Notes under the pieces: generated by a model
What the model was told of the DNA's origin: nothing
The model's database searches: none
What the model saw: only the letters and a program-made list of their open reading frames with translations
Position numbers and translations under genes: made by a program
NCBI GenBank assembly: GCA_017992335.1
Contig: JAGOOU010000015.1
Span: 1 to 12,794, forward strand
Origin: Candidatus Parcubacteria bacterium
GTDB taxonomy: Bacteria > Patescibacteriota > Minisyncoccia > Minisyncoccales > Minisyncoccaceae
Direction of reading: 5' to 3'
Length of the DNA stretch: 12,794 nucleotides
Part shown: positions 1-6,983 of the stretch, in pieces
Layout of the letters: each line of letters starts with the position of its first letter
Numbering within the stretch: position 1 is the stretch's first letter

Positions 1-7
1 AATTTGT

Positions 8-314
8 TGGCTCCGGCGGTAGGATTCGAACCTACAACCTAATGCTTACATTTTATCCTAATATTTCTAATAGGTATGGACTATATCATCACCCTAATTT
101 GCTAGGGGCGAGGCGCTTCCCACTTATTTCTAAGCAGTACTCTCATAAAGAGATAGTCTCTGAACCTTCCTGAATAATTCAGGCTTGGCTGCGGATTGCC
201 ATAAGTATTAAAACTTTTAGGTTTCCCGCAATTCACCTCGTTTTTCAATCTCGATTACTCGAGAAAGCTGCAAGTATTTTACAGGCATCCGCGCTACCAT
301 TGCGCCACGCCGGA
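8..314 (-). tRNA. tRNA-Asn(GUU), interrupted by a group I intron, CCA encoded
   Basis: Two exons, 314-281 (34 nt) and 48-8 (41 nt), join into a complete 75-nt tRNA. The acceptor stem is TCCGGCG/CGCCGGA with discriminator G73 and an encoded CCA at 10-8. The D-arm is GCGC-AATGGTA-GCGC. The anticodon stem is GATGC/GCATT with one G-U pair. The spliced loop reads CTGTTAA, giving anticodon GUU. The T-arm is GTAGG-TTCGAAT-CCTAC. G73 and the U1-A72 pair agree with bacterial tRNA-Asn. Reading straight through without splicing would suggest GUA (Tyr), but the 3' half then leaves a loop that does not fit. The intron lies between positions 35 and 36, inside the anticodon, so the gene is non-functional unless spliced. 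It is the last gene on this strand, 28 bases after the stop of the LAGLIDADG-like gene. Confidence 0.93.
49..280 (-). ncRNA. Group I self-splicing intron (IA-like, 232 nt, no ORF) in tRNA-Asn
   Basis: The hallmarks of a group I ribozyme are readable on the minus strand. The 5' exon ends in U and the intron ends in G. P1 pairs exon CTGT (284-281) with GCAG (271-268), which places the required U-G wobble at the 5' splice site. P2 is CTCGA-GTAA-TCGAG. P3 is CGAGGTG (240-234) with CGCCTCG (115-109). P4 is TGCGG (230-226) with CCGCA (194-190). P6a is CCTGAA-TTA-TTCAGG. P7 is GACTA (158-154) with TAGTC (83-79). P8 is CCCTA (107-103) with TAGGG (96-92). The conserved strings TTCAGAGACTA and GATATAGTCC are present. 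Two extra hairpins between P7 and P3' (CTCT/AGAG and CTTA/TAAG) match the P7.1/P7.2 of subgroup IA. There is no reading frame inside, so mobility would need an enzyme supplied in trans. Confidence 0.93.
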
Positions 315-322
315 ATATGTTA

Positions 323-328
323 AATATA
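323..328 (-). promoter_or_regulatory. Possible -10 box for tRNA-Asn
   Basis: TATATT sits 8 bases before the first base of the tRNA, in the 28-base gap after the upstream stop codon. This is the right distance for a very short 5' leader. No good -35 box is found at 16-18 bases upstream, and the whole gap is A/T, so a chance match is quite possible. The tRNA might instead be cut from a read-through transcript. Confidence 0.25.
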
Positions 329-342
329 CTAAATATATACCT

Positions 343-1005
343 TTAATTAAGCAAACCGTCAACCCACCCCATTATCTTGCGGTGTAAAAAAGCATTAGAA
401 ATTTTAATTTTAAATATACCATAATTATGCTTCTTTTTTCTTAATCTATTCTTGTTGTTCTTTACTATATAACTTTTTGTAAACTGAGATAATGGTATTT
501 CTGATAATTTTGACCAAAACGATTTTGCCTTATTTTCATTTAAATCGTCGTGAATATATAAACTGCCTCTAAGTTTATCATTAGAAATATCACAAAAATC
601 TTTAAACCAATTTACCATAAATTTAATCATTTTCGGATCGGAATTAACAAAAGATATGTCTCTATCTGTTTTTCCTCCCTCTCCAGCATAAATTGCTATC
701 CCCGCAATAAACCTTTCTCTTTTATTCAGTCTTCCTATGTCTTTTCTTCCTTGTTCATTAAGTATTTTTGTTATTTTTTCTCTTTCTTTTATTTTATTAT
801 GAGCTGCTATTATGCTTCCTTTTAAATTTCCTGTTTTTTTATTAAGATATAGTTTATTTAATTGCTTCTTATTAAGCTTAATATCTCTAACCCAGACACT
901 AACAGAAGATAGAGAAACATTAAGTTTCTTTTTAATTTTTTTAATAGATAGACCTTTTTTCCTTAACTCTCTAGCTTTTAACTTTAAATCTAATTTTCCT
1001 TTCAT
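343..1005 (-). CDS. Helix-turn-helix plus LAGLIDADG-like domain protein
   Basis: 220 residues, strongly basic. Residues 9-41 form a helix-turn-helix of the resolvase/transposase type (GLSIKKIKKKLNVSLSSV followed by VWVRDI). A lysine-rich linker follows. Residues 99-111 (FIAGIAIYAGEGG) resemble a single LAGLIDADG motif with Glu at the acidic position, and the segment FVNSDPKMIKFMVNWF continues as in that fold. The C-terminal third carries IPLSQF and GWVDGL. The architecture resembles a protein family that I recall as common and uncharacterised in Candidate Phyla Radiation genomes. A single motif would imply a homodimer if it cuts DNA. The gene has its own promoter and lies between rpoD and an intron-bearing tRNA, so a role as free-standing homing endonuclease for that intron is possible. 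A DNA-binding regulator is the alternative. The start is the ATG that directly follows the promoter; no Shine-Dalgarno is seen. Confidence 0.8.
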   Translation of the reverse strand: MKGKLDLKLKARELRKKGLSIKKIKKKLNVSLSSVSVWVRDIKLNKKQLNKLYLNKKTGNLKGSIIAAHNKIKEREKITKILNEQGRKDIGRLNKRERFIAGIAIYAGEGGKTDRDISFVNSDPKMIKFMVNWFKDFCDISNDKLRGSLYIHDDLNENKAKSFWSKLSEIPLSQFTKSYIVKNNKNRLRKKKHNYGIFKIKISNAFLHRKIMGWVDGLLN

Positions 1006-1012
1006 TAATTTA

Positions 1013-1040
1013 AGTATAACATTCGAACCTAGAAAGTCAA
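1013..1040 (-). promoter_or_regulatory. Sigma70-type promoter for the LAGLIDADG-like gene, near-leaderless
   Basis: TTGACT (1040-1035), a 16-base spacer and TATACT (1018-1013) match the -35/-10 consensus at 5 of 6 bases each. They lie in the 42-base gap between the rpoD stop and the next ATG. Only 7 bases separate the -10 box from the ATG at 1005, so the transcript would begin at or within a base or two of the start codon. Confidence 0.65.
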
Positions 1041-1047
1041 GTTATAT

Positions 1048-2280
1048 TTAATAACCCGCTAACTTCTTTAAGTCTTTATGTTGCCTAATCTTTTCAATAG
1101 CTTTAGCTTCGATTTGCCTAATTCTTTCTCTGGTAACGTTAAACTCTTGCCCCACCTCTTCTAGCGTATGCATTACTCCGTCCTCTAGTCCAAATCTCAT
1201 AGAAATAATCTTTTTCTCTCTATCTGTTAAATCATTAAATATTTCTTCCAAATGCTCTCTTAATAATTTTCTTCCTGCTTGAGCAGCTGGAGATTCAATC
1301 TTATCATCTTTAATAAATTCTCCTAAAACACTGTCTTTATCATCTTCTCCTACTGGAGTTTCTAATGAAACAGCCTTCTGGGCGATTCTCTCTAAATGTC
1401 TGACCTTAGACACCTCTAATCCCATTTCAGCTGCTATTTCCTCGTCTAAAGGCTCTCTATCTAGGTCTTGAAGCAACCTTCTCTTAGCTTGAGTATATTT
1501 AGTCAAGGTTTCAATCATGTGAACTGGAATTCTAATTGTTCTTGCTTGATCAGCAAGAGCTCTAGTAATTGTTTGTCTGATCCACCAAGTAGCATAAGTT
1601 GAAAACTTATATCCTTTTCTCCAATCAAACTTCTCTACTGCTCGAAACAACCCTAAATTTCCTTCCTGAATTAAATCAAGCAAAGTTAAATTAGGAGATC
1701 TGCCAATGTATTTTTTAGCAATAGAAACAACCAGCCTTAAATTAGCTTCTGCTAATCTTCTCTTAGCTTCTTCATCCCCCATTTCAATCTTCTTAGAAAG
1801 TTCTTTTTCTTCTCTTGCTGTAATTGGAGAAATCTTGCCTATTTCTTTTAAATATGATTGGACAGAATCTATTCTTCCTATGGCAAAACTTTTTTTCTTT
1901 TTTACTGCTTTTTCTTCAAAATCCAAATATCCCTTTGAGTCCTTAATTTCAATTCCTTCTTTTTCTAGTTTAGTAAACATTGATTCTACTTCTAGAATAT
2001 TGTCTTCTATATTGGGAAATGTTGATAATATTTCAGAAAAAGTAACAAAACCTCTTGTTTTTACTTTTTTAATAAGAGATTCTAGTTTTTCTTCTGTAAT
2101 AACAGAAATAAGTTTTTTCTTCTTTTTCTTTTTAGGCTTAATTTTCTTGACTGGTTTCTTCTTCTGGATCTTTTTCTTTTTCAAGACTTTCTTCTTTACT
2201 ACTTTCTTCTTGACTGGTTTCTTTTTCTTGACTATCTTCTTCTTTAATACAACTTTCTTCTTTTTTGTTTTTTTCTTCAT
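1048..2280 (-). CDS. rpoD: Primary sigma factor RpoD (sigma70) with a poly-lysine N-terminal leader
   Basis: 410 residues. Directs RNA polymerase to housekeeping promoters. After a lysine-rich leader (residues 1-57; 29 Lys in the first 47), residues 59-112 match region 1.1, and about 137-170 region 1.2. Residues 173-255 form region 2, with the core-binding NLRLVVSIAKKY and the promoter-melting FSTYATWWIRQTITRAL. Region 3 spans about 256-330, and region 4 about 345-405, ending with the -35-recognising helix VTRERIRQIEAKA. Regions 1.1 through 4 together mark it as the primary, not an alternative, sigma. Its start lies 143 bases inside the dnaG frame. The ATG at 2280 is the only ATG in the leader; an in-frame TTG at 2184 is possible but unsupported. 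There is no Shine-Dalgarno before the ATG. Translation coupled to dnaG is likely. Confidence 0.97.
   Translation of the reverse strand: MKKKTKKKKVVLKKKIVKKKKPVKKKVVKKKVLKKKKIQKKKPVKKIKPKKKKKKKLISVITEEKLESLIKKVKTRGFVTFSEILSTFPNIEDNILEVESMFTKLEKEGIEIKDSKGYLDFEEKAVKKKKSFAIGRIDSVQSYLKEIGKISPITAREEKELSKKIEMGDEEAKRRLAEANLRLVVSIAKKYIGRSPNLTLLDLIQEGNLGLFRAVEKFDWRKGYKFSTYATWWIRQTITRALADQARTIRIPVHMIETLTKYTQAKRRLLQDLDREPLDEEIAAEMGLEVSKVRHLERIAQKAVSLETPVGEDDKDSVLGEFIKDDKIESPAAQAGRKLLREHLEEIFNDLTDREKKIISMRFGLEDGVMHTLEEVGQEFNVTRERIRQIEAKAIEKIRQHKDLKKLAGY
2138..2280 (-). other. 143-nt dnaG/rpoD overlap: one purine-rich strand, two charged tails
   Basis: The dnaG frame continues from the rpoD ATG (2280) to its TAA (2138-2140). 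In the dnaG frame the last 46 residues hold 18 Glu, 2 Asp and 8 Lys. In the rpoD frame the same bases give 29 Lys in 47 residues. A 17-nt string (minus strand AAGAAACCAGTCAAGAA) occurs exactly at 2160-2144 and 2223-2207, 63 nt apart. The spacing is a whole number of codons, so it repeats ETSQE in DnaG and KKPVKK in RpoD. This suggests growth by slippage or duplication that kept both frames open. Confidence 0.85.
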
Positions 2281-3994
2281 ATTTTATTAATGTTTTAAAT
2301 TGTTCTAATAATTCTTTTACTTTATTGAAATCTCCTTTTTTTTCTAAGTTTTTTATTTCTAAATGAAGGCCTATCTGCTTTTCTTTTAATATCAAACTCT
2401 CTATTTCTAAAATACATGTTCTAAGCTCTTCTTCTTCTTCAACTTCTTCAATCACTTCTGATTTAAGAAAAATATAGTTTAAAAAATTATTATCATCTTT
2501 AAATTGCTCTTGTAATTCTTCAAAAGCAATATCTTGCTTTTCTTTTACTTTCTCTAATATTTCTTTAATTGGAGATGAAAAAAGAGAAAAATCTTTTATT
2601 GTTTCAATTCTTGATCTTTGCCTTAAAACAAGGGCTAAAATCTTTTCTTCAATCATTTGACGCCTTGTTTTCTTGTCTGCTAAACATTCCTGATTTTTTG
2701 ATAACTCTTGCTTTTTTAAACCAATTTTCTTGAGCTCGGTTCGAATATCTTCTTCTTTAATTTTAAGCTCATTAACTAATCTCTCGATCCAATAAGATTG
2801 CTCTACTGAGCTTTCCATATTCTTAACACGAGGAAGAAATTCTTTCAATATCTTCTTTTTGTCTTCAATTAAGCTAATGTTTTTATTCATTAGTGCAATG
2901 TTAAAGAAAAATTCTGAGACAGGCTGTGATTCTTGGACAATTTTCTTCCAAAAGTCTTCACCTTCATTTAAAATAATATCCGCTGGATCTTTATCTTTAA
3001 TCCTAGGGATAACTTTGACATTAAATTCTCCAGCCATTTCAATTGCTTTTTCTGTTGCTTTGTTGCCCGCTGAATCCATATCAAAAGCTAAAACTAAATT
3101 CTTTGAATATCTTTTAATAATTCCCAAATGAAGATTAGTTAAAGCTGTCCCAGAAACAGCAATACAATTATCAATTCCTGCTTGATGAGACATGATGCAA
3201 TCAACATTCCCCTCTACTAAAATACATGAATCTTTTTTCCTTATCTCTATCTTTGCCTTATCAATTCCGTAAAGAGCCTTACTTTTATCATACAAAATTG
3301 AAGCTGGACTATTTAAATATTTAGCCTCTGATTTATCGTCTTTACCAAAGATTCTTCCAGTAAAACCAATTACCTCTGAATTAAAACTAGTAATAGGAAA
3401 TATAATTCTTGATCTGAATCTATCAAAAGACTTTTTATCTTTTTCAATTGTCAATCCTGTTTTAATAATATCTTCTCTTTTAAATCCTCGGCTAATTAAA
3501 AAATCTGTTAAACCCTGCCATGTGTCTGGCGCATATCCCAATCTCCAATTTTTAATAGTCTCTTCTTTTAGTCCTCTTTTAAATAAATATTCTTTTGCTT
3601 CTAACCCTTTCTTGCTTTTTTCTAATTGATACTCAAAAAACAAACAAGCTTTTTCGTTTAGATCTAAAAGGATTTGCCTCTGAGTTTTCGCTTCCTTCCA
3701 TTCTTTATTTTGTTTTAATTCTACCCCAGCCCTATCAGCCAATATCTTTAAAGCATCATAAAATTCAATACCTTCAATTTTCATTACAAATTTAAAAATA
3801 TCCCCTCCTTCATTGCATCCTCCGAAACAATGCCAAATCTGTCTTGAGGGAGAAACGAAAAATGAAGGAGATTTTTCTTCGTGAAAAGGACATCTTGCCC
3901 TATAATTAACACCAGCTTTTTCAAGTTTAATATAGCTTGAAATAACATCAACAATGTTTAGTCTAGATTTGATTTCTTCTAATTCCTGGCTCAT
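2138..3994 (-). CDS. dnaG: DNA primase DnaG
   Basis: 618 residues. Makes RNA primers for DNA replication. The N-terminal zinc-binding domain has C35, H38, C56 and C60 (CPFH and CFGGC). The catalytic core carries the TOPRIM motif VEGNVD with E261, and D305/D307 in AFDMDSAG, the metal-binding acidic residues. The C-terminal part (about 430-570) is helical and poorly conserved, as expected for the helicase-interaction domain. The last 46 residues are acidic and overlap rpoD entirely, so they may be dispensable. The ATG begins one base after the htrA stop; the preceding GGGGAAAGAG is at best a weak ribosome site. dnaG followed by rpoD is the conserved macromolecular-synthesis order; rpsU, usually in front, is absent here and htrA takes its place. 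Confidence 0.96.
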   Translation of the reverse strand: MSQELEEIKSRLNIVDVISSYIKLEKAGVNYRARCPFHEEKSPSFFVSPSRQIWHCFGGCNEGGDIFKFVMKIEGIEFYDALKILADRAGVELKQNKEWKEAKTQRQILLDLNEKACLFFEYQLEKSKKGLEAKEYLFKRGLKEETIKNWRLGYAPDTWQGLTDFLISRGFKREDIIKTGLTIEKDKKSFDRFRSRIIFPITSFNSEVIGFTGRIFGKDDKSEAKYLNSPASILYDKSKALYGIDKAKIEIRKKDSCILVEGNVDCIMSHQAGIDNCIAVSGTALTNLHLGIIKRYSKNLVLAFDMDSAGNKATEKAIEMAGEFNVKVIPRIKDKDPADIILNEGEDFWKKIVQESQPVSEFFFNIALMNKNISLIEDKKKILKEFLPRVKNMESSVEQSYWIERLVNELKIKEEDIRTELKKIGLKKQELSKNQECLADKKTRRQMIEEKILALVLRQRSRIETIKDFSLFSSPIKEILEKVKEKQDIAFEELQEQFKDDNNFLNYIFLKSEVIEEVEEEEELRTCILEIESLILKEKQIGLHLEIKNLEKKGDFNKVKELLEQFKTLIKYEEKNKKEESCIKEEDSQEKETSQEESSKEESLEKEKDPEEETSQEN

Positions 3995-3995
3995 A

Positions 3996-5240
3996 TTATT
4001 CTCTTTCCCCTAAAACAATGTTTTTTATTAATTCCTGTTTGTTCCTTAGTATTTTTAGAGAAACCGTATCTCCTGGGTTATACTTAAGCATTATTTTAGA
4101 TAAAGAATTATCTTCAGTAATTTTCTCTCCATTAAATTCTAAAACAATGTCATCTTCTTTGAGCCCTGCTTTTTCAGCTGGAGAACCAGAAGAAATAGCT
4201 TTTTCTCCTGCCAAATCTCCTTTAACAATTAATATTCCGTAAGAAACAGGCAAGTCTAATTCTTTCATTATATCTTCACTAATTGCAACATATCTTATAC
4301 CTATAAAAGGATATGAAATTTTTCCTGTTGTTTTTAATTTTTCAATATCTTTAATTGCTCTATCTATTGGTATTGCAAAACCAATATTTTCAGCTGAAGA
4401 AGCAACCGCTGTATTAATGCCTATTACTTCTCCCATTAAATTAAGAAGTGGCCCTCCTGAATTACCTGAATTAATAGCTGCATCAGTTTGAATAATATCT
4501 TCTAATGTTTCTGTGGTTGTGCCACCAGTAGCAGTAACTGTTCTCTCTAAGCCAGAAATTACGCCCACAGAAACAGTATTTTTTAATTGACCCAGAGCAT
4601 TGCCAATAGCAATAGATGTTTGTCCGATTTGAATATTTTCAGAGCTTCCCAATTTAATTGGACTAAAAGAATCATTGCTTTGTATTTTCAAAATAGCAAT
4701 GTCTTGGACTGGATCTCTTGCTAAAACAAGAGCTTCATATTCTTTATCATCATTAGTAATTACTGTGTATTCTGCTTTTGTGTCTGAAACAACATGCTTA
4801 TTGGTTAAAACCATTCCATCTGACGAAACAATGAATCCGCTTCCTGCTCCAACTTGCTGTTTTTCTGTTCCTTGAGATTGAGGAACTCCCCAAAACCAAT
4901 CATATGCTGAATAAATAGGAACTTCCTTAGTTATGACAATACTCACCACAGAAGGAGAAGCGCTTTTAACTACGTTGATGACCTTATCTTCTTCTGTTGT
5001 TTGAGGTACATATTCTTTTTCAACAATTTTTTCTTGAGTTACTAACGGAACACCGGCTTTTAATATTTGATTCCTTAGATCAGAATATAGATAATAAGTA
5101 AAAAACAAACCAACCAAAACCCCTAATAGAAAAAAAACTAAAAAACGGGAATCAAAAGACTTTACTTTAGGAAGAAATTTTAGTTCTTCTGGTTTTTGTA
5201 TTTTTTTGAAATTAAATTCTGGTAATTGATACATTGTCAT
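3996..5240 (-). CDS. htrA: Membrane-anchored HtrA/DegP-family serine protease
   Basis: 414 residues. Degrades or refolds damaged envelope proteins outside the cytoplasmic membrane. A single hydrophobic segment (about 32-52) after a basic N-terminus looks like an uncleaved anchor with the protease outside. The trypsin-like domain (about 88-300) shows the full triad: H149 in LTNKHVV, D180 in DPVQDIAILK, S261 in NSGNSGGPLL. One PDZ domain follows (about 310-410), with GSPAEKAGLKEDDIVLEFNG. One PDZ places it with DegS/HtrA-type rather than two-PDZ DegP/DegQ proteins. It starts one base after the glycosyltransferase stop; an ATG two codons later is an equal alternative. Position immediately before dnaG suggests co-transcription rather than shared function. 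Confidence 0.95.
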   Translation of the reverse strand: MTMYQLPEFNFKKIQKPEELKFLPKVKSFDSRFLVFFLLGVLVGLFFTYYLYSDLRNQILKAGVPLVTQEKIVEKEYVPQTTEEDKVINVVKSASPSVVSIVITKEVPIYSAYDWFWGVPQSQGTEKQQVGAGSGFIVSSDGMVLTNKHVVSDTKAEYTVITNDDKEYEALVLARDPVQDIAILKIQSNDSFSPIKLGSSENIQIGQTSIAIGNALGQLKNTVSVGVISGLERTVTATGGTTTETLEDIIQTDAAINSGNSGGPLLNLMGEVIGINTAVASSAENIGFAIPIDRAIKDIEKLKTTGKISYPFIGIRYVAISEDIMKELDLPVSYGILIVKGDLAGEKAISSGSPAEKAGLKEDDIVLEFNGEKITEDNSLSKIMLKYNPGDTVSLKILRNKQELIKNIVLGERE

Positions 5241-5241
5241 T

Positions 5242-5952
5242 TTACTTTTTTATTTTATCGTAATCAAAAGTATATTTTAATATATCCGACCGAACAGGAC
5301 CAATAAAAACCATATGCATAGCACATAAAAGATATTTTACTCCTGTTCTGATGTATCCATCTTTTTGAAATCTTCTTATAGGCATATATAGTTTGGAAGA
5401 ATCAATAACTTCAAATGTTCCTAACTTAGCACATTCCTGAACAAAAAAAACATCTTCTGCTAATTTAATCGTCTTATCAAAACCTTTTACTTTTTTAAAT
5501 GTTTCATTTTTTACCATTATACCCATTGCTCCCATTGGAAATAATCTATCGAACAGTTTTTGCGGAACATTATATACCAAATCAAGAGTAAAAGGGTTAA
5601 GATAAATATTATTTTTTTGAGGATAAATAGGAAAAGAAGCAATTGATAAATCTCTTTCTGAAAATTTCTCTAAAGCATTTTTAAGAAAACCTTCTGATAG
5701 TATAATGTCTGCGTCTAAGAATAAAAGAATGTCTCCTTTTGCAACTTTTGCTCCTTTATTTCTACCCACAGCCGGAAGCCCTCCTTTTGTTACTACACAA
5801 TTAAAGGCCCTGGCAATTTCAATTGTTTTGTCTTTTGACCCTGCATCAGCTACCACAATTTCTAAATCCTCAATATCTTCCTTTCTAATAGCTGTTAAAA
5901 GCCTAGGCAAGTTTTTTTCTTCATTTAATGTTGGAATGATTATGCTAAGCAT
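5242..5952 (-). CDS. Family 2 (GT-A fold) glycosyltransferase
   Basis: 236 residues. Transfers a sugar from a nucleotide-sugar donor; the substrate cannot be read. The N-terminus SIIIPTLNEEKNLPRLL starts the GT-A nucleotide-binding fold. VVADAGSKDKT (33-43) is the usual second element. FLDADI (78-83) is the metal-binding DxD motif. GFDKTIKLAEDVFF (157-170) carries the ED motif expected near the catalytic base. RRFQKDG (193-199) is a common acceptor-loop motif. A short hydrophobic stretch near 205-220 may touch the membrane. The ATG lies 3 bases after the stop of the glycoside hydrolase, so the two are very likely co-translated and act on the same surface glycan. Confidence 0.9.
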   Translation of the reverse strand: MLSIIIPTLNEEKNLPRLLTAIRKEDIEDLEIVVADAGSKDKTIEIARAFNCVVTKGGLPAVGRNKGAKVAKGDILLFLDADIILSEGFLKNALEKFSERDLSIASFPIYPQKNNIYLNPFTLDLVYNVPQKLFDRLFPMGAMGIMVKNETFKKVKGFDKTIKLAEDVFFVQECAKLGTFEVIDSSKLYMPIRRFQKDGYIRTGVKYLLCAMHMVFIGPVRSDILKYTFDYDKIKK

Positions 5953-5955
5953 ATT

Positions 5956-6948
5956 TTATTGAAATAAATATCTTGCTTCTTCCCAATATTCAGGATGATT
6001 ATGCTTTTCTTTCATCCAATACCACCATTCTGCGCCCCAAAAATAGAAAGCACTTATTCTGGTTCTTTTAGCGAAATCGATGTTTTTCCTAAATTGCTCT
6101 ATGTCCATAGTTGTCATTTGTTCATCAAGCGAAGCATTAATAATTGATTGCTTGCACCATGGCTCTGCCTGAAGTTCGGTTCCAATGACTTTTTTATTGA
6201 TTAATTCTAATAATTGAGCTCGTCTTTCATAAAAAGTTGCTGGCAAAAGATTATAAGAGAAATAGAATTTAAATTGCTCTTGCCAAACCTTTCTATAGGT
6301 TGTTACTCCCACAATATCGCCAATCATTCCTGATTTAAACCATAAAGAAAGCTCTCCACTTTCAGTAACAATAATTGGTCTAGTATTATCTAATTTCTTA
6401 ACAAAGTCTACTTCTTTTTTAAAAAATGATATATCTGTCCAAGGGCAAGCACCAAAACTAAGGAATATCTCATTCTCTACTTGCCAAGCAGAAACAGTAG
6501 GATCATTTTTATACCTATTAACTACAACTGAAAGCATTCTCAAAATCTTATCCTGCTGAGTTTCTTTATCTGCGTTCTTAGCCCAATCAGGCAAGTGACA
6601 TTCTGGCCAACGAGGAGTTTTCATTCCAATAGCTAAGACTACTTCTGCATTTCTTTTTTTAGCTTCTTCTACTTGCCAATCAATTTCAGAAAAATCAAAA
6701 TTATTGTTTTCTTTTTCAAGTAAATCCCAATGAACAGAAATCTTTATCTTTTTTACTTTTAAATCATCCAACAAGGCTAAATACACCTGTCTAGAATCTA
6801 AGCCCAAAAACTCGGTTTGCTTTACTGAAAAATTAACCCCCCATTCTACTTCTTGAGAAGGTTTGGAAAAACCAATAAAGAAATATCCAATTATTAGTAA
6901 AAAAAATAGAGCCAAGATAAACCACATGTTTTTAGTGCTTATTTTCAT
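5956..6948 (-). CDS. Membrane-anchored TIM-barrel glycoside hydrolase (clan GH-A-like)
   Basis: 330 residues. Residues 8-27 form one transmembrane segment after a short basic N-terminus, so the rest should lie outside the membrane. The domain reads as a (beta/alpha)8 barrel like GH5/GH42 enzymes: ISVHWDLLEKE at strand 2, WQVENE (155-160) with E160 as likely acid/base after the conserved Asn, and GTELQAEPW (256-264) with E258 (or E262) as likely nucleophile. YFWGAEWWYW (302-311) supplies aromatic residues typical of a sugar-binding cleft. Substrate is unknown; trimming or recycling of a surface polysaccharide made by the flanking transferases is an inference. It has its own promoter match, unlike the genes that follow it closely. 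Confidence 0.85.
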   Translation of the reverse strand: MKISTKNMWFILALFFLLIIGYFFIGFSKPSQEVEWGVNFSVKQTEFLGLDSRQVYLALLDDLKVKKIKISVHWDLLEKENNNFDFSEIDWQVEEAKKRNAEVVLAIGMKTPRWPECHLPDWAKNADKETQQDKILRMLSVVVNRYKNDPTVSAWQVENEIFLSFGACPWTDISFFKKEVDFVKKLDNTRPIIVTESGELSLWFKSGMIGDIVGVTTYRKVWQEQFKFYFSYNLLPATFYERRAQLLELINKKVIGTELQAEPWCKQSIINASLDEQMTTMDIEQFRKNIDFAKRTRISAFYFWGAEWWYWMKEKHNHPEYWEEARYLFQ

Positions 6949-6955
6949 TAGTTAT

Positions 6956-6983
6956 ATAATACACTAAAAAAGCTAAAAATCAA
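6956..6983 (-). promoter_or_regulatory. Sigma70-type promoter for the glycoside hydrolase, near-leaderless
   Basis: TTGATT (6983-6978, overlapping the stop of the transporter gene), a 16-base spacer and TATTAT (6961-6956). The -10 matches 5 of 6 and the -35 matches 4 of 6. The ATG at 6948 is 7 bases beyond the -10 box, so transcription would start on or next to the start codon. The 31-base gap is unusually long for this cluster, which fits a promoter. Confidence 0.5.

Noticed and set aside
281..314. tRNA-Tyr(GUA) read directly across the exon-intron border
   Set aside because: The 3' half pairs only after removal of 49-280; the spliced loop gives GUU, and G73 fits asparagine rather than tyrosine.
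2100..2280. Repetitive tract as a CRISPR or independent tandem-repeat locus
   Set aside because: The repetition comes from AAG/AAA lysine codons; there are no regular unique spacers and only one exact 17-base repeat pair.
1706..2290. Plus-strand ORF rich in Phe and Ser opposite rpoD
   Set aside because: It is the mirror of the lysine-rich rpoD leader and sigma domains; no recognisable domain, and all strong coding signals here lie on the minus strand. The other plus-strand ORFs are shadows for the same reason.
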